This document shows positions 45,972 through 54,573 of a stretch of 64,000 nucleotides of DNA, in pieces (the stretch's first letter is position 1; every line of letters starts with the position of its first letter). The notes below the pieces were generated by a model. That model searched no databases. It was not told where the DNA came from and saw only the letters and a program-made list of their open reading frames with translations. Source of the DNA: Aphanizomenon flos-aquae FACHB-1287 (lineage in GTDB: Bacteria; Cyanobacteriota; Cyanobacteriia; Cyanobacteriales; Nostocaceae); contig NZ_JACJTO010000021.1 of assembly GCF_014698755.1 (NCBI RefSeq), positions 1 through 64,000 of the forward strand, read 5' to 3'. The translations under genes were made by a program, and so were the position numbers.

Positions 45972-46049
45972 ATTGGATTTATAATAATAATCAAATAATT
46001 AATTTAGCTACAATAAAATTGCTGTATTAGCTAAATAAATGCTAAATAT

Positions 46050-47297
46050 TCATTTTTTTCTGGTTCTTGGTTCTATCACATGAGGATTGACTCCAAAATA
46101 TTTTGCGGCTGCTGACATATCAAATGTTAATAAACTAATATCCCCTAACTCTTTAACACCTTGAGGTTGAGAAGATTTAATATCTAAAACTTGAATAATT
46201 TCCTCTGCGACTGCTTGCGCTAAAAGCGGGGGAACAGAATTACCAATTTGTCGAAAACCATGCCATTTTGTGGGATGAAATCTAAACCAATCAGGATAGG
46301 AATGTAACCGCGCAGCTTCCCTCACAGTAATACATCTGGGAATAAAAGGATGTATAGGACGAGGAGAAGTAAATGCCCCTTTATTACTAGGTGTTCCCGC
46401 TCTTAAGGTATTACATAAACCATGAGGATCAAGTTTATGAAAACGACTGATTGATTCGATTTTACCATGGGGTGTAGAGGCAAATCTTTCTCTAGATTCC
46501 GTTGAATGTTTGCTTCTTAAACTTGATGTGAGTAAATTATGATCATACTGACGTTGATAGGAATAGTTGTTTTTGGCAATTTCCAGATTATGCAGTTTTT
46601 TAGCATAATTACTAGGGTTACTAAATTCAGTAATTATCCAATCTTGTTGATATAATTCTGGATAGTTTTCTATGACTGGTAAATCTTGTAATGCGTCCCA
46701 AACTGTCGGAGATTTTTGATCAGGGAATGTAATTTTTTCTGGATATTTGGGTAATTCTATATTTTGACGTGAACCGAGTAAAAATAACCTTTCCCGATTT
46801 TGTGGTACTCCATAATTAGCTGCATTTAAAACTTGATAATTTGCATTAACTTGATAACCACTTTCAGTAAATTGATTAATAATTTCAGCAATAAATTCCT
46901 TGTGTTTTCCTACTGTGATTCCTTTGACATTTTCTAATACAAAAAACTTGGGTTGTAATTCTACAACCAATCTAATAAAATGGAAAACTAAAGAATTTCT
47001 GGGATCATCAAAAGAACGTTTTCCCATTAATGAAAAACCTTGACAGGGAGGACCACCAAAAACTACATCAATTTCTTGATTAGCAATTTGAGAACTATTT
47101 CTAATTTCCTCCCCTGTCGTCTCTTCTACGCTTTTACATAATACAGTCCAAAAAGGAAAATTAAATTTATGAATTGCACAATGAATTGGGTCTATTTCCA
47201 CAGAGGCAAGGACATCAAAACCAGCTTGTTCAAAACCTAAAGTCATCCCTCCTGCACCTGCAAATAAATCAACTGCTATTGGTCGTTTTTTGGTCAT
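46050..47297 (-). CDS. DNA (cytosine-5-)-methyltransferase
   Basis: 415 residues with all main C5 methyltransferase motifs in order: I DLFAGAGGMTLGFEQAG (SAM), IV GGPPCQGFSLMG with the catalytic Cys, VI ENVKGI, VIII QNRERLFLLG, IX region RCITVREAARLHSYPDWF, and X QIGNSVPPLLAQAVAEE. The target-recognition region lies at about residues 185-310. The C-terminus extends beyond motif X by about 35 residues. No recognisable restriction enzyme is adjacent; the deaminase and the unknown protein follow. Its start is 12 bases after the lpxB stop, so it may ride on the lipid A operon transcript. The recognition site cannot be read from the sequence. Confidence 0.96.
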   Translation of the reverse strand: MTKKRPIAVDLFAGAGGMTLGFEQAGFDVLASVEIDPIHCAIHKFNFPFWTVLCKSVEETTGEEIRNSSQIANQEIDVVFGGPPCQGFSLMGKRSFDDPRNSLVFHFIRLVVELQPKFFVLENVKGITVGKHKEFIAEIINQFTESGYQVNANYQVLNAANYGVPQNRERLFLLGSRQNIELPKYPEKITFPDQKSPTVWDALQDLPVIENYPELYQQDWIITEFSNPSNYAKKLHNLEIAKNNYSYQRQYDHNLLTSSLRSKHSTESRERFASTPHGKIESISRFHKLDPHGLCNTLRAGTPSNKGAFTSPRPIHPFIPRCITVREAARLHSYPDWFRFHPTKWHGFRQIGNSVPPLLAQAVAEEIIQVLDIKSSQPQGVKELGDISLLTFDMSAAAKYFGVNPHVIEPRTRKK

Positions 47298-47309
47298 TTT
47301 AACTATTAT

Positions 47310-48467
47310 CTACTTTTTCATTGCTAATATTTCCTTTGCAGTGCGATCGCACACTCCCAATTCTCCCAAAGAATAGCGCATTTCTTGATAACCTGTCAAG
47401 GTTTTTTGTCTTTTTTCTGAATTTAATAATAGTTCCATAGTAGCTTGAGTAATATTCTCTGCTGTGGCTTTTTCCTGTAAAAATTCTGGGACAATTTCCC
47501 GCATAACCACTAAATTTACCGGAGAAGCAAAGGGAATTGAACCTTTAAGAATATGACGTGCAATCCAAGCTGTAAGGGGGTTTAGACGATAAACAACAAC
47601 TTGGGGAACATTTAATAATGCTAATTCTAAATTCACAGTTCCCGATTTAGTAATTGCAAAATCAGCCGCTGCAAAAACCTCTCTTTGTTGACCTAATACT
47701 ACCGTAGCTTTCACACCATAATCTTTAATTGCTGCTGTAATTGTATTTCTAAATGTTTCCAAAGATAGCGGAATCCAAAAATGGACATTTGGTAATTTAG
47801 ATTGAATATTTTGAGCAGCCTGAAAAATAACTGGTAATAGATATTTTAATTCTTGATGACGGGAAGCTGGTAATAAAGCAATGGTCATTTCTGCGTCTTT
47901 AATTCCTAATTTCTCCCTAGCAATTTCTCGACTGGGTGCATTTGCCATTCTATCAATTAAAGGATGTCCTACCCAACAAACATTAGCCCCATTTTGTTGA
48001 TAATATCGCGCTTCTTCTGGGAAAATTGCTAATAGTTTATCTGTAAAACCAACAATGCGGTTAGTATTCTGAAAACTCATTGACCATACCCACTCTTGGG
48101 GCGCAATATAATAAGCAACAGGAACATCAGGTAAATTTTCCTTCATGTAAGTCCCAATACCCAAATTAGGACCCATATAATCAATTAATACAACCAAATC
48201 AGGAGGATTTTCTTTTAAATAAGTAATCGCTTGCCGTTGTACTCTTAATGTAGGGATAACATAAGGTAAAGATTCAATCAAACCCATAGAACCAATACCA
48301 CTCGTATTACCCAAAATTTTCGCCCCAGCTTTGGCCATTTTCTCCCCACCCAAAGCCACGATTTCTAATGTCAACCCGACAGCTACAGCTTGACGCTGAA
48401 GTGCTGCAATTAATAGCGACCCCTGTAAATCGCCGGAAACTTCACCAGTGCTAATAAATATCCGCAT
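47310..48467 (-). CDS. lpxB: Lipid-A-disaccharide synthase
   Basis: 385 residues, a GT19 glycosyltransferase that joins UDP-2,3-diacylglucosamine and lipid X. Motifs: IFISTGEVSGDLQGSLL, ALGGEKMAKAGAKIL, DYMGPNLGIGTYMK, YYIAPQEWVW, CWVGHPLIDRM, LLPASRHQELKYLLP and TKSGTVNLELALLNVP. Full length. Last of the lpx genes in this run. A T-rich heptamer run (GATTTTA units) lies just upstream. Confidence 0.96.
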   Translation of the reverse strand: MRIFISTGEVSGDLQGSLLIAALQRQAVAVGLTLEIVALGGEKMAKAGAKILGNTSGIGSMGLIESLPYVIPTLRVQRQAITYLKENPPDLVVLIDYMGPNLGIGTYMKENLPDVPVAYYIAPQEWVWSMSFQNTNRIVGFTDKLLAIFPEEARYYQQNGANVCWVGHPLIDRMANAPSREIAREKLGIKDAEMTIALLPASRHQELKYLLPVIFQAAQNIQSKLPNVHFWIPLSLETFRNTITAAIKDYGVKATVVLGQQREVFAAADFAITKSGTVNLELALLNVPQVVVYRLNPLTAWIARHILKGSIPFASPVNLVVMREIVPEFLQEKATAENITQATMELLLNSEKRQKTLTGYQEMRYSLGELGVCDRTAKEILAMKK

Positions 48468-48471
48468 TTTA

Positions 48472-48600
48472 GATTTTAGATTTTAGATTTTTACTTCCTT
48501 TTCTGTTTTCTTGATTCTTCTTCTTTTCTTCCTTCGTATTCTTTGCGTTTTTGTGGTTTTTTAAAACTTTATTCTTCCTACCAAAACAAAGTAACTGATA
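48472..48600. repeat. Simple repeats between lpxA and lpxB
   Basis: Three TTTAGAT/GATTTTA units at about 48473-48492 and a degenerate relative of the CACGGAGG-type repeat (read on the minus strand) at about 48529-48560. No gene. Confidence 0.5.
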
Positions 48601-48648
48601 AATTTTGAGAACGGGAAAAACCCGCCCCCAGATTTGAGTCCTTACTTA

Positions 48649-49464
48649 TTATTCATCAATAACTGTTTTTTTGCCTTTTCCGGGAATTAAACCTCTTCTT
48701 CCTGGCATTTGGGAAAGTAGCAAAAAACGGCGGAGATGTTTTAATTCTTCTGTATCTCCTAAATTTTCCAACTCTTCTAAAGCATCTTTAAATAAGAACT
48801 CAGAACGGTAGAGAAGACGGAAAGCCTTTTTAATTAATTGAAAATCACTTTTTAGCATTCCCGAACGTTTTAATCCTACCAAATTTAGCGATCGCACTCT
48901 TGCAGGATTTCCTTCTACTAACATATACGGAGGTACATCTCTATCAATGCGTGCCATACCGCCTATCATTGACATCCCCCCAATATGTACAAATTGATGT
49001 ACACCTAAAACACCGCTCAATCTAGCTCGTGATTCAATATGTACATGACCCGCTAATGCTACAGAGTTAGCAATAATTACAGAATTTTCAATTAAGCAAT
49101 TATGACCCACATGAACATAAGCCATTAATAAATTACCATTACCGATTACCGTCGCTTCTCCACGCCCAGTAGCGCGGTTAATCGTTACGTACTCACGAAT
49201 GGAATTATTATTGCCAATTTTTACCCAAGTTGGTTCTCCGACATATTTGAGGTCTTGGGGCTGCATACCGATAGCAGCACCCGGAAAAATCTGATTTCCC
49301 GTACCAATTTCACAAAGTCCTTCTAAAACAACGTGAGGTCCAATGACAGTATCTGCACCAACTCTAACATTCTCTCCTATCACAGCATAAGCGCCGACTT
49401 GCACTGTTGGGTGGAGTTCCGCATTAGTATGTATGACAGCAGTTGGATGAATAAGTGTTTTCAA
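48649..49464 (-). CDS. lpxA: UDP-N-acetylglucosamine O-acyltransferase
   Basis: 271 residues. First acyl transfer of lipid A synthesis. Left-handed beta-helix of hexapeptide repeats (about 1-190, for example VIGENVRVGADTVIGPHV), the catalytic His in LMAYVHVGHNC, and GVHQFVHIGGMSMIGGMA. The start codon is TTG: it gives the family-typical KTLIHPTAVI start and has GGAG about 8 bases upstream, with no ATG in frame nearby. The helical C-terminus ends KGKKTVIDE. Confidence 0.95.
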   Translation of the reverse strand: MKTLIHPTAVIHTNAELHPTVQVGAYAVIGENVRVGADTVIGPHVVLEGLCEIGTGNQIFPGAAIGMQPQDLKYVGEPTWVKIGNNNSIREYVTINRATGRGEATVIGNGNLLMAYVHVGHNCLIENSVIIANSVALAGHVHIESRARLSGVLGVHQFVHIGGMSMIGGMARIDRDVPPYMLVEGNPARVRSLNLVGLKRSGMLKSDFQLIKKAFRLLYRSEFLFKDALEELENLGDTEELKHLRRFLLLSQMPGRRGLIPGKGKKTVIDE

Positions 49465-49677
49465 GGGTGAATCTCCAAAACTAAGTGCTGTGTATGAAAT
49501 ATTTTACTGAATAAAAGTGTCGGGCAAAGTAAGTTATGTGTGAGGGCAAAAATTTAGAATTAGCCAAAAGTTGTGTTTAATTTATTTAGGCTTGCTTGAG
49601 GCTGCAAGGTATCTAAACATTAGCCATTGAGATTCAATATTAATAAATAATAACTAATGACTAACAACCAATCACCT

Positions 49678-50187
49678 TTAACTAATTAGAGAAAACATTA
49701 GTTCTCCTTCAGCGGCTAGTTTTCCGTCCACCTCCGCTCGTCCTTGCATTTTTCCGAAACGACGCTGCTTCACCCACAACAGTTCCACAGTCATCACCAG
49801 TTGATCACCGGGGACAATTTGCCGCCGGAAGCGGACCTTATCAATACCAGCAAATACGAATAGTCCTCCTTGTGAATTTGGCATTTGCGTCATTACCACA
49901 CCCCCGACCTGGGCCATCGCCTCAATAATTAGCACACCGGGCATCAGCGATCGCCCTGGGAAATGCCCTTGAAATTGGGGTTCATTAAAGGTAACATTTT
50001 TAATACCCACGGCCTTTTTTCCCGGTACATAATCAATAATCCGGTCTACGAGTAAAAACGGATAGCGATGGGGTAAAAGTTCCTGAATCTCCTCAATACT
50101 AAAGGTAGTTTTAATTGTCTGTGTATTGGTATTATCCTCACTTGATGTATTCACTTCCTGAGAATCAGCTTCGGTAATAGTTGACAT
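49678..50187 (-). CDS. fabZ: 3-hydroxyacyl-ACP dehydratase FabZ
   Basis: 169 residues from the ATG at 50187 ([10 protein letters not shown]); the frame reaches a GTG at 50217. Dehydrates 3-hydroxyacyl-ACP in fatty-acid elongation. Hot-dog fold motifs: [38 protein letters not shown] in parts, with catalytic His in GHFPG and Glu in IEAMAQ. Placed between lpxC and lpxA, balancing fatty-acid and lipid A synthesis, as in many Gram-negative bacteria. Confidence 0.96.
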   Translation of the reverse strand: MSTITEADSQEVNTSSEDNTNTQTIKTTFSIEEIQELLPHRYPFLLVDRIIDYVPGKKAVGIKNVTFNEPQFQGHFPGRSLMPGVLIIEAMAQVGGVVMTQMPNSQGGLFVFAGIDKVRFRRQIVPGDQLVMTVELLWVKQRRFGKMQGRAEVDGKLAAEGELMFSLIS

Positions 50188-50255
50188 TAGTTGTACGTTA
50201 TTTGAATGATTAAACACTAGAAATAAGTGAAGTAACTGCTATAAACTTGGGAATT

Positions 50256-51104
50256 TTAGATCAGTTCTAAAATTTTCCGTGCTAGTTCAATGTGTAAATT
50301 ATGACTAGCTTTGTACGCGAAAAAATGAGCAACAGGGAAAGTTCCCAGTAAACTTAGATCTCCGACTAGATCCAAGATTTTATGACGAACTGGTTCATTT
50401 GCAAATCTTAATGGTGGATTTAGCCAACCTTGGTCCCCACAAACCAAAGCATTATCTAAACTACCACCTTTAATCAGTCCCGACTTTTGCAGATATTCGA
50501 TTTGATGTTGTAAACCAAAAGTCCGTGCTGGAGCAATTTCTGTCGCAAAATCACCAGCAGATTTTTCTAAACTGGCCGTTAATAACCAACTGTGCCATTG
50601 ATTACCAATTGCAGGCAAGTTAAAATCTATCCCATAGCTAAATCTAGTTTCCGACGCAGGTAAAGCGCAAACAAAAGCATCACCTTCATAAATCCAAATC
50701 GGTTCAGTAATAACCACAGGTGCGGTTAAATGATTAGCTGTTTGGGAGACCAAACCGACTTGAGCAATGCTTTCACACCAAATTTGAGCCGAACCATCTA
50801 AAAGTGGTACTTCTGGTCCATCAATTTCCACTCTGGCATTATCTACCCCCATAGCCGCCAAAGCTGCTAATAAATGTTCCACCGTGCGAACACAGACCTC
50901 ACCCTGACCCAATTGAGTAGAAAGCACAGTTTGACTCACAGCCGCCACTTGAGCGGGAATTATTGGTGAATTTGGTAAATCTACCCGCATAAAAAAGCGA
51001 TTGCTGTCGGTTGGTGCGGGTAGTATTCGTACTTGAGTATTGACACCACTATGTAACCCCACACCAGTCTGAGTAATTTCCCCAGCTAAAGTATGTTGTT
51101 GCAT
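50256..51104 (-). CDS. lpxC: UDP-3-O-acyl-N-acetylglucosamine deacetylase
   Basis: 282 residues, the committed zinc-dependent step of lipid A synthesis. Zinc ligands: His in [12 protein letters not shown], His and Asp in [15 protein letters not shown]; the general-base region is in [15 protein letters not shown] with its final His. [15 protein letters not shown] and [13 protein letters not shown] are also conserved. Full length. Follows bamA on the minus strand. Confidence 0.96.
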   Translation of the reverse strand: MQQHTLAGEITQTGVGLHSGVNTQVRILPAPTDSNRFFMRVDLPNSPIIPAQVAAVSQTVLSTQLGQGEVCVRTVEHLLAALAAMGVDNARVEIDGPEVPLLDGSAQIWCESIAQVGLVSQTANHLTAPVVITEPIWIYEGDAFVCALPASETRFSYGIDFNLPAIGNQWHSWLLTASLEKSAGDFATEIAPARTFGLQHQIEYLQKSGLIKGGSLDNALVCGDQGWLNPPLRFANEPVRHKILDLVGDLSLLGTFPVAHFFAYKASHNLHIELARKILELI

Positions 51105-51219
51105 GGCCTGACAATCCAGATATTGTAGTGAGTATTGTTCATATTCCGTCTTGAGTACAAACCCTGATTAATCTTGTCTGAAAATTATGAAAATCCTTAG
51201 CCACCGACAACTGACCAAA

Positions 51220-53562
51220 TTAAAATCTTTCTCCAATGCCAAAATTGATTCGACTATCACCTTCATCAGTGATACCGTAATCTATCCTAATTGGTCCGAG
51301 TGGAGATTGTATCCGTAAACCCAAACCATAGCCATAGCCATTACCGTTTTTATTTAACACCTGTGCCGCTTTGGTACTACTTCCCAGGTCACTACCATAA
51401 TCAAAGAATAGTGCACCACTAACAACAGAGAAAACAGGGAAACGATATTCAACAGCAGCTTGTAAATATCTGCTACCAGTACCCAATCGTCCTTCATCAT
51501 AACCCCGAACTGAATTGCTACCACCCAAGGTAAAGGCCTCATAGGGAGGGACATCGCCCAAGATTGTTCCCCCTTGAAGATTAAAGGCCAAAGTTTCCGA
51601 TTTTTTACTAAAGCTAATCAATTTAATCGGTAAATACTGACTATAATTACCCCGTAACCTCGTCATAAAAACACTACCTGTACCTATAGGTACAGATTGA
51701 TCAATTCCAAAGCTGAGGAAAGAACCTTTTGTGGGTTGTACGGGATTATTACGGAGATCCCTTTGTATTCCCAGTCTTAATAGTAACAAATCATCTTCCC
51801 CAGAAGGCGAAACGGTGAGAGGAATTTTATCGCTGATAATCTTGCCACTACCATCAAATATTGCCCCTTCCTTTCGCAAATTGCCATCAGCATCACGACC
51901 AGAAACCCGTTGATACTGTAGTCCAGCGGAAGCCAACCACTCGGAGTTTTTGAAAGGATTGGCGGAAAGGGGACGGGTAAAGTTAATACCACCACCTAAC
52001 CGGGTAATCCGGGGGGTAACTTGCTGATTTGTATCCGTTATATTACTAGGATCAAAAGTATTAATATTTTGATTTTTACCTTCAAATATTGTGGAAATAG
52101 AACGACGACGGAAAATATTTGTCGTATAGGAGGTACGGTAAGGATCACCAGCAATCCAAGGGTCAGTAAAGCGCAGGTCAAACAGTAGTTCCCGTTCTCC
52201 TAACTGTATCTCCGTCCCTAATTTTTGATTTCTTCCCCCCAGGTTTTGTTGCTGATAGCTGATAGTCCCAAATAAACCACTGGCGGAACTTATCCCTGCC
52301 CCAGCGGCAATAGAACCACTACTGCGTTCAATTACATTAACTAACACATTTACTTTGCTGGGGTCACTACCAGGGGCAAGGGATATAGGCTCAGTATCTG
52401 GTGGTTCAAATAACCCCAATCCATATACCCGTGCTAGGTCTCTCTGGACTGTATTCCGGTTGAATATGGTTCCTGGCTTTAATTCCAATTCCCTGATAAT
52501 AATATAATCCTTTGTCCGCCCCCGAATTGGATTTCCTTTGTCGTCTACATCCTCACCATCTTTATTACGGAACCGGACTTTAACGCTCTCTACAACCCCT
52601 TCTGCTACTTGTAGGGTGACAACTCCGGTTTCTGATACTTTGGGCGCTCCAATTAAATTGGCCAGTACATAACCTTGGTCTTGATAAAGTTTGGTTAATT
52701 GCTTGATTCCCTCATTCAATTCTCGCAAGTTGAGGATTTTGCCATATTGACTGCTAAATATTTCGTTGGCCGTTGTCACAGGCAGTACAGAAGCTACACC
52801 CGTACCAGGATTAACTTCTAATTCGACTTTAGAAAGAATGGGATTGGGGGTAACAATAAAACTTACCCGCACACCAAGGGGGGTATCTTCTGGAAATGCT
52901 TGCACGTTGGAGAAAAACCCAGTTCTAAAAATCGCATTAATATCTTCTTGGATTTGGGAACGGGTGCTTGTTTGTCCGGCTTGGGTGCGAATTACTTTAT
53001 AAACTTCGGTTTCTAGTTCGGGGGTAACTGGTCCTGTTTCCGATTTAATCATGACTTCGGATATCAGTACACGGGTTTCCCTTGGTTCAGGATTAGGGGA
53101 GGGTGTGGGTGCTGCTGTGGGAGTTTCAGCCTCAGGTGCTTGGGTCGGTTGTGTTGGAGTAACTGGTGTTTTTTGAGGAACTATTGTCGGTTTTGGGATA
53201 ATAACAGGTTGCTGATTTACTGGTTTAGGCTCTACAGTGGGCGGTTTGGGTTTTTCTCGACCAGTTTCAGTCTCAGGAGCTTGTGCTGTGATGTTGGGAG
53301 TTAAAACTTTGACCAGAGGAGAAAATTGGTTAGGTTCTTTTTCTGTAACTGTTGGCACTACCAGGGTATAAGGTGCTGGATTTTCATTAACAGCACTTTT
53401 TACAAGATTCTGTTTTTCTGGTTGGTTTGTTTCTGATGTCAAAACTTCTGTGGTCTGTGCTTGACTATCAGTAGTTTGGGCATTTGCTTTGACGGAAATT
53501 GCTAACGGGATTGTCATGGCTACCATTGCCATTAATCTCGGTGTTAAATGTTTTTTAATCAT
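51220..53562 (-). CDS. bamA: Outer membrane assembly protein BamA/Omp85
   Basis: About 780 residues from the ATG at 53562 (the frame reaches a GTG at 53580). Signal peptide with cleavage after KANA (about residue 28); a Pro/Thr-rich linker (about 60-160) typical of cyanobacterial Omp85; three POTRA domains (about 165-410; for example GQTSTRSQIQEDINAIFRTG in part, LNEGIKQLTKLYQDQGYV); and a 16-strand barrel (about 430-780) with RGYDEGRLGTGSRY carrying the lid-lock V/I-R-G-Y-motif and a C-terminal Phe in NFGIGERF. Inserts outer-membrane barrel proteins. Second gene of the purC-bamA-lpxC run. Confidence 0.96.
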   Translation of the reverse strand: MIKKHLTPRLMAMVAMTIPLAISVKANAQTTDSQAQTTEVLTSETNQPEKQNLVKSAVNENPAPYTLVVPTVTEKEPNQFSPLVKVLTPNITAQAPETETGREKPKPPTVEPKPVNQQPVIIPKPTIVPQKTPVTPTQPTQAPEAETPTAAPTPSPNPEPRETRVLISEVMIKSETGPVTPELETEVYKVIRTQAGQTSTRSQIQEDINAIFRTGFFSNVQAFPEDTPLGVRVSFIVTPNPILSKVELEVNPGTGVASVLPVTTANEIFSSQYGKILNLRELNEGIKQLTKLYQDQGYVLANLIGAPKVSETGVVTLQVAEGVVESVKVRFRNKDGEDVDDKGNPIRGRTKDYIIIRELELKPGTIFNRNTVQRDLARVYGLGLFEPPDTEPISLAPGSDPSKVNVLVNVIERSSGSIAAGAGISSASGLFGTISYQQQNLGGRNQKLGTEIQLGERELLFDLRFTDPWIAGDPYRTSYTTNIFRRRSISTIFEGKNQNINTFDPSNITDTNQQVTPRITRLGGGINFTRPLSANPFKNSEWLASAGLQYQRVSGRDADGNLRKEGAIFDGSGKIISDKIPLTVSPSGEDDLLLLRLGIQRDLRNNPVQPTKGSFLSFGIDQSVPIGTGSVFMTRLRGNYSQYLPIKLISFSKKSETLAFNLQGGTILGDVPPYEAFTLGGSNSVRGYDEGRLGTGSRYLQAAVEYRFPVFSVVSGALFFDYGSDLGSSTKAAQVLNKNGNGYGYGLGLRIQSPLGPIRIDYGITDEGDSRINFGIGERF

Positions 53563-53614
53563 GTTTCTTTTCACTACCACACACCATTGTTCTTTAAGTT
53601 ATACGAAAAATTAT

Positions 53615-54358
53615 TTACTCAATTTTGTAGTTATCTACTACTTTTAATACTCTTTCTAAAACCTCCTGGTAGGCATTTTCTACGTTTCCTAAGTCACGAC
53701 GAAATCGGTCTTTATCCATAATTCGGCGGTTAGTATCGGTTTCGGCTATGTCCCATAAACGACAGGTATCGGGACTAATTTCGTCCGCTAAAAGCACCTG
53801 CTGTTGTGAGTCCACACCGAATTCAAGTTTAAAGTCCACTAGGATAATTTGACATTTTTTCCAAAACTGCTTGAGAAATTCGTTGATTTCCAAAGCAAGA
53901 TCGGTAATTTGAGCCACTTGTTCCCTTGTCGCTAATTCTAGAAGAAATAAGCGATCGCTTGTTAGTAAAGGATCACCTAAATGATCATTTTTATAATAAA
54001 ATTCCACTAAGGGCTGTGATAATACCGTCCCTAATGCTAACCCCGTTTGCTGACACAGGCTACCAGCGGCAATATTTCTTACTACTACTTCTAAGGGAAT
54101 GATTTTTACAGCCTTAACTCTCATCAAATTAGGGGCTGGACTATCAATAAAATGTGTTTTAATCCCCTGTGCCGCTAATTGTGGAAATAGTTGACTGGAA
54201 ATACTACAGTTAATCATGCCTTTGTTTTGAATGCTACCCCGTTTTTGAGCATTAAAGGCTGTAGCATCATCTTTGAACTCAGTTAACAAGATATCTGGAT
54301 CATCTGTTGCGTAAAGAATTTTAGCTTTGCCTTCATAGAGCTTAGAATTAACAGACAT
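53615..54358 (-). CDS. purC: SAICAR synthetase
   Basis: 247 residues. ATP-dependent step of purine synthesis joining CAIR and aspartate. Motifs: LYEGKAKILYATDDPD, FKDDATAFNAQKRG, VVVRNIAAGSLCQQTG in parts, LVDFKLEFGVD and LLADEISPDTCRLWD. Full length. It is followed after 52 bases by bamA; purC before an Omp85 gene is a conserved order in cyanobacteria. Confidence 0.97.
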   Translation of the reverse strand: MSVNSKLYEGKAKILYATDDPDILLTEFKDDATAFNAQKRGSIQNKGMINCSISSQLFPQLAAQGIKTHFIDSPAPNLMRVKAVKIIPLEVVVRNIAAGSLCQQTGLALGTVLSQPLVEFYYKNDHLGDPLLTSDRLFLLELATREQVAQITDLALEINEFLKQFWKKCQIILVDFKLEFGVDSQQQVLLADEISPDTCRLWDIAETDTNRRIMDKDRFRRDLGNVENAYQEVLERVLKVVDNYKIE

Positions 54359-54446
54359 GGTGGTAGATAATGTTTTCGGTAATGGACTGCTTAAATCTGA
54401 AAATTTTCCTATTTTAAGTAGGTTAGCGTTAAAAATTAATGATCAG

Positions 54447-54488
54447 GGAACAACGGACAACGGACAACGGACAACTGATAACTGACAA
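54447..54488. repeat. GGACAAC heptamer run
   Basis: Four GGACAAC/GGGAACA-type units then TGATAACTGACAA in the divergent gap between purC and metH; the same repeat family as at 24516-24597. Confidence 0.8.
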
Positions 54489-54573
54489 TAATTGAAGCTA
54501 GACTACCTCAATTTGTAAACAGATAATACATTAAGTCTAGTATTACAAAACAAACTCTATTTTTTCACAGAAT

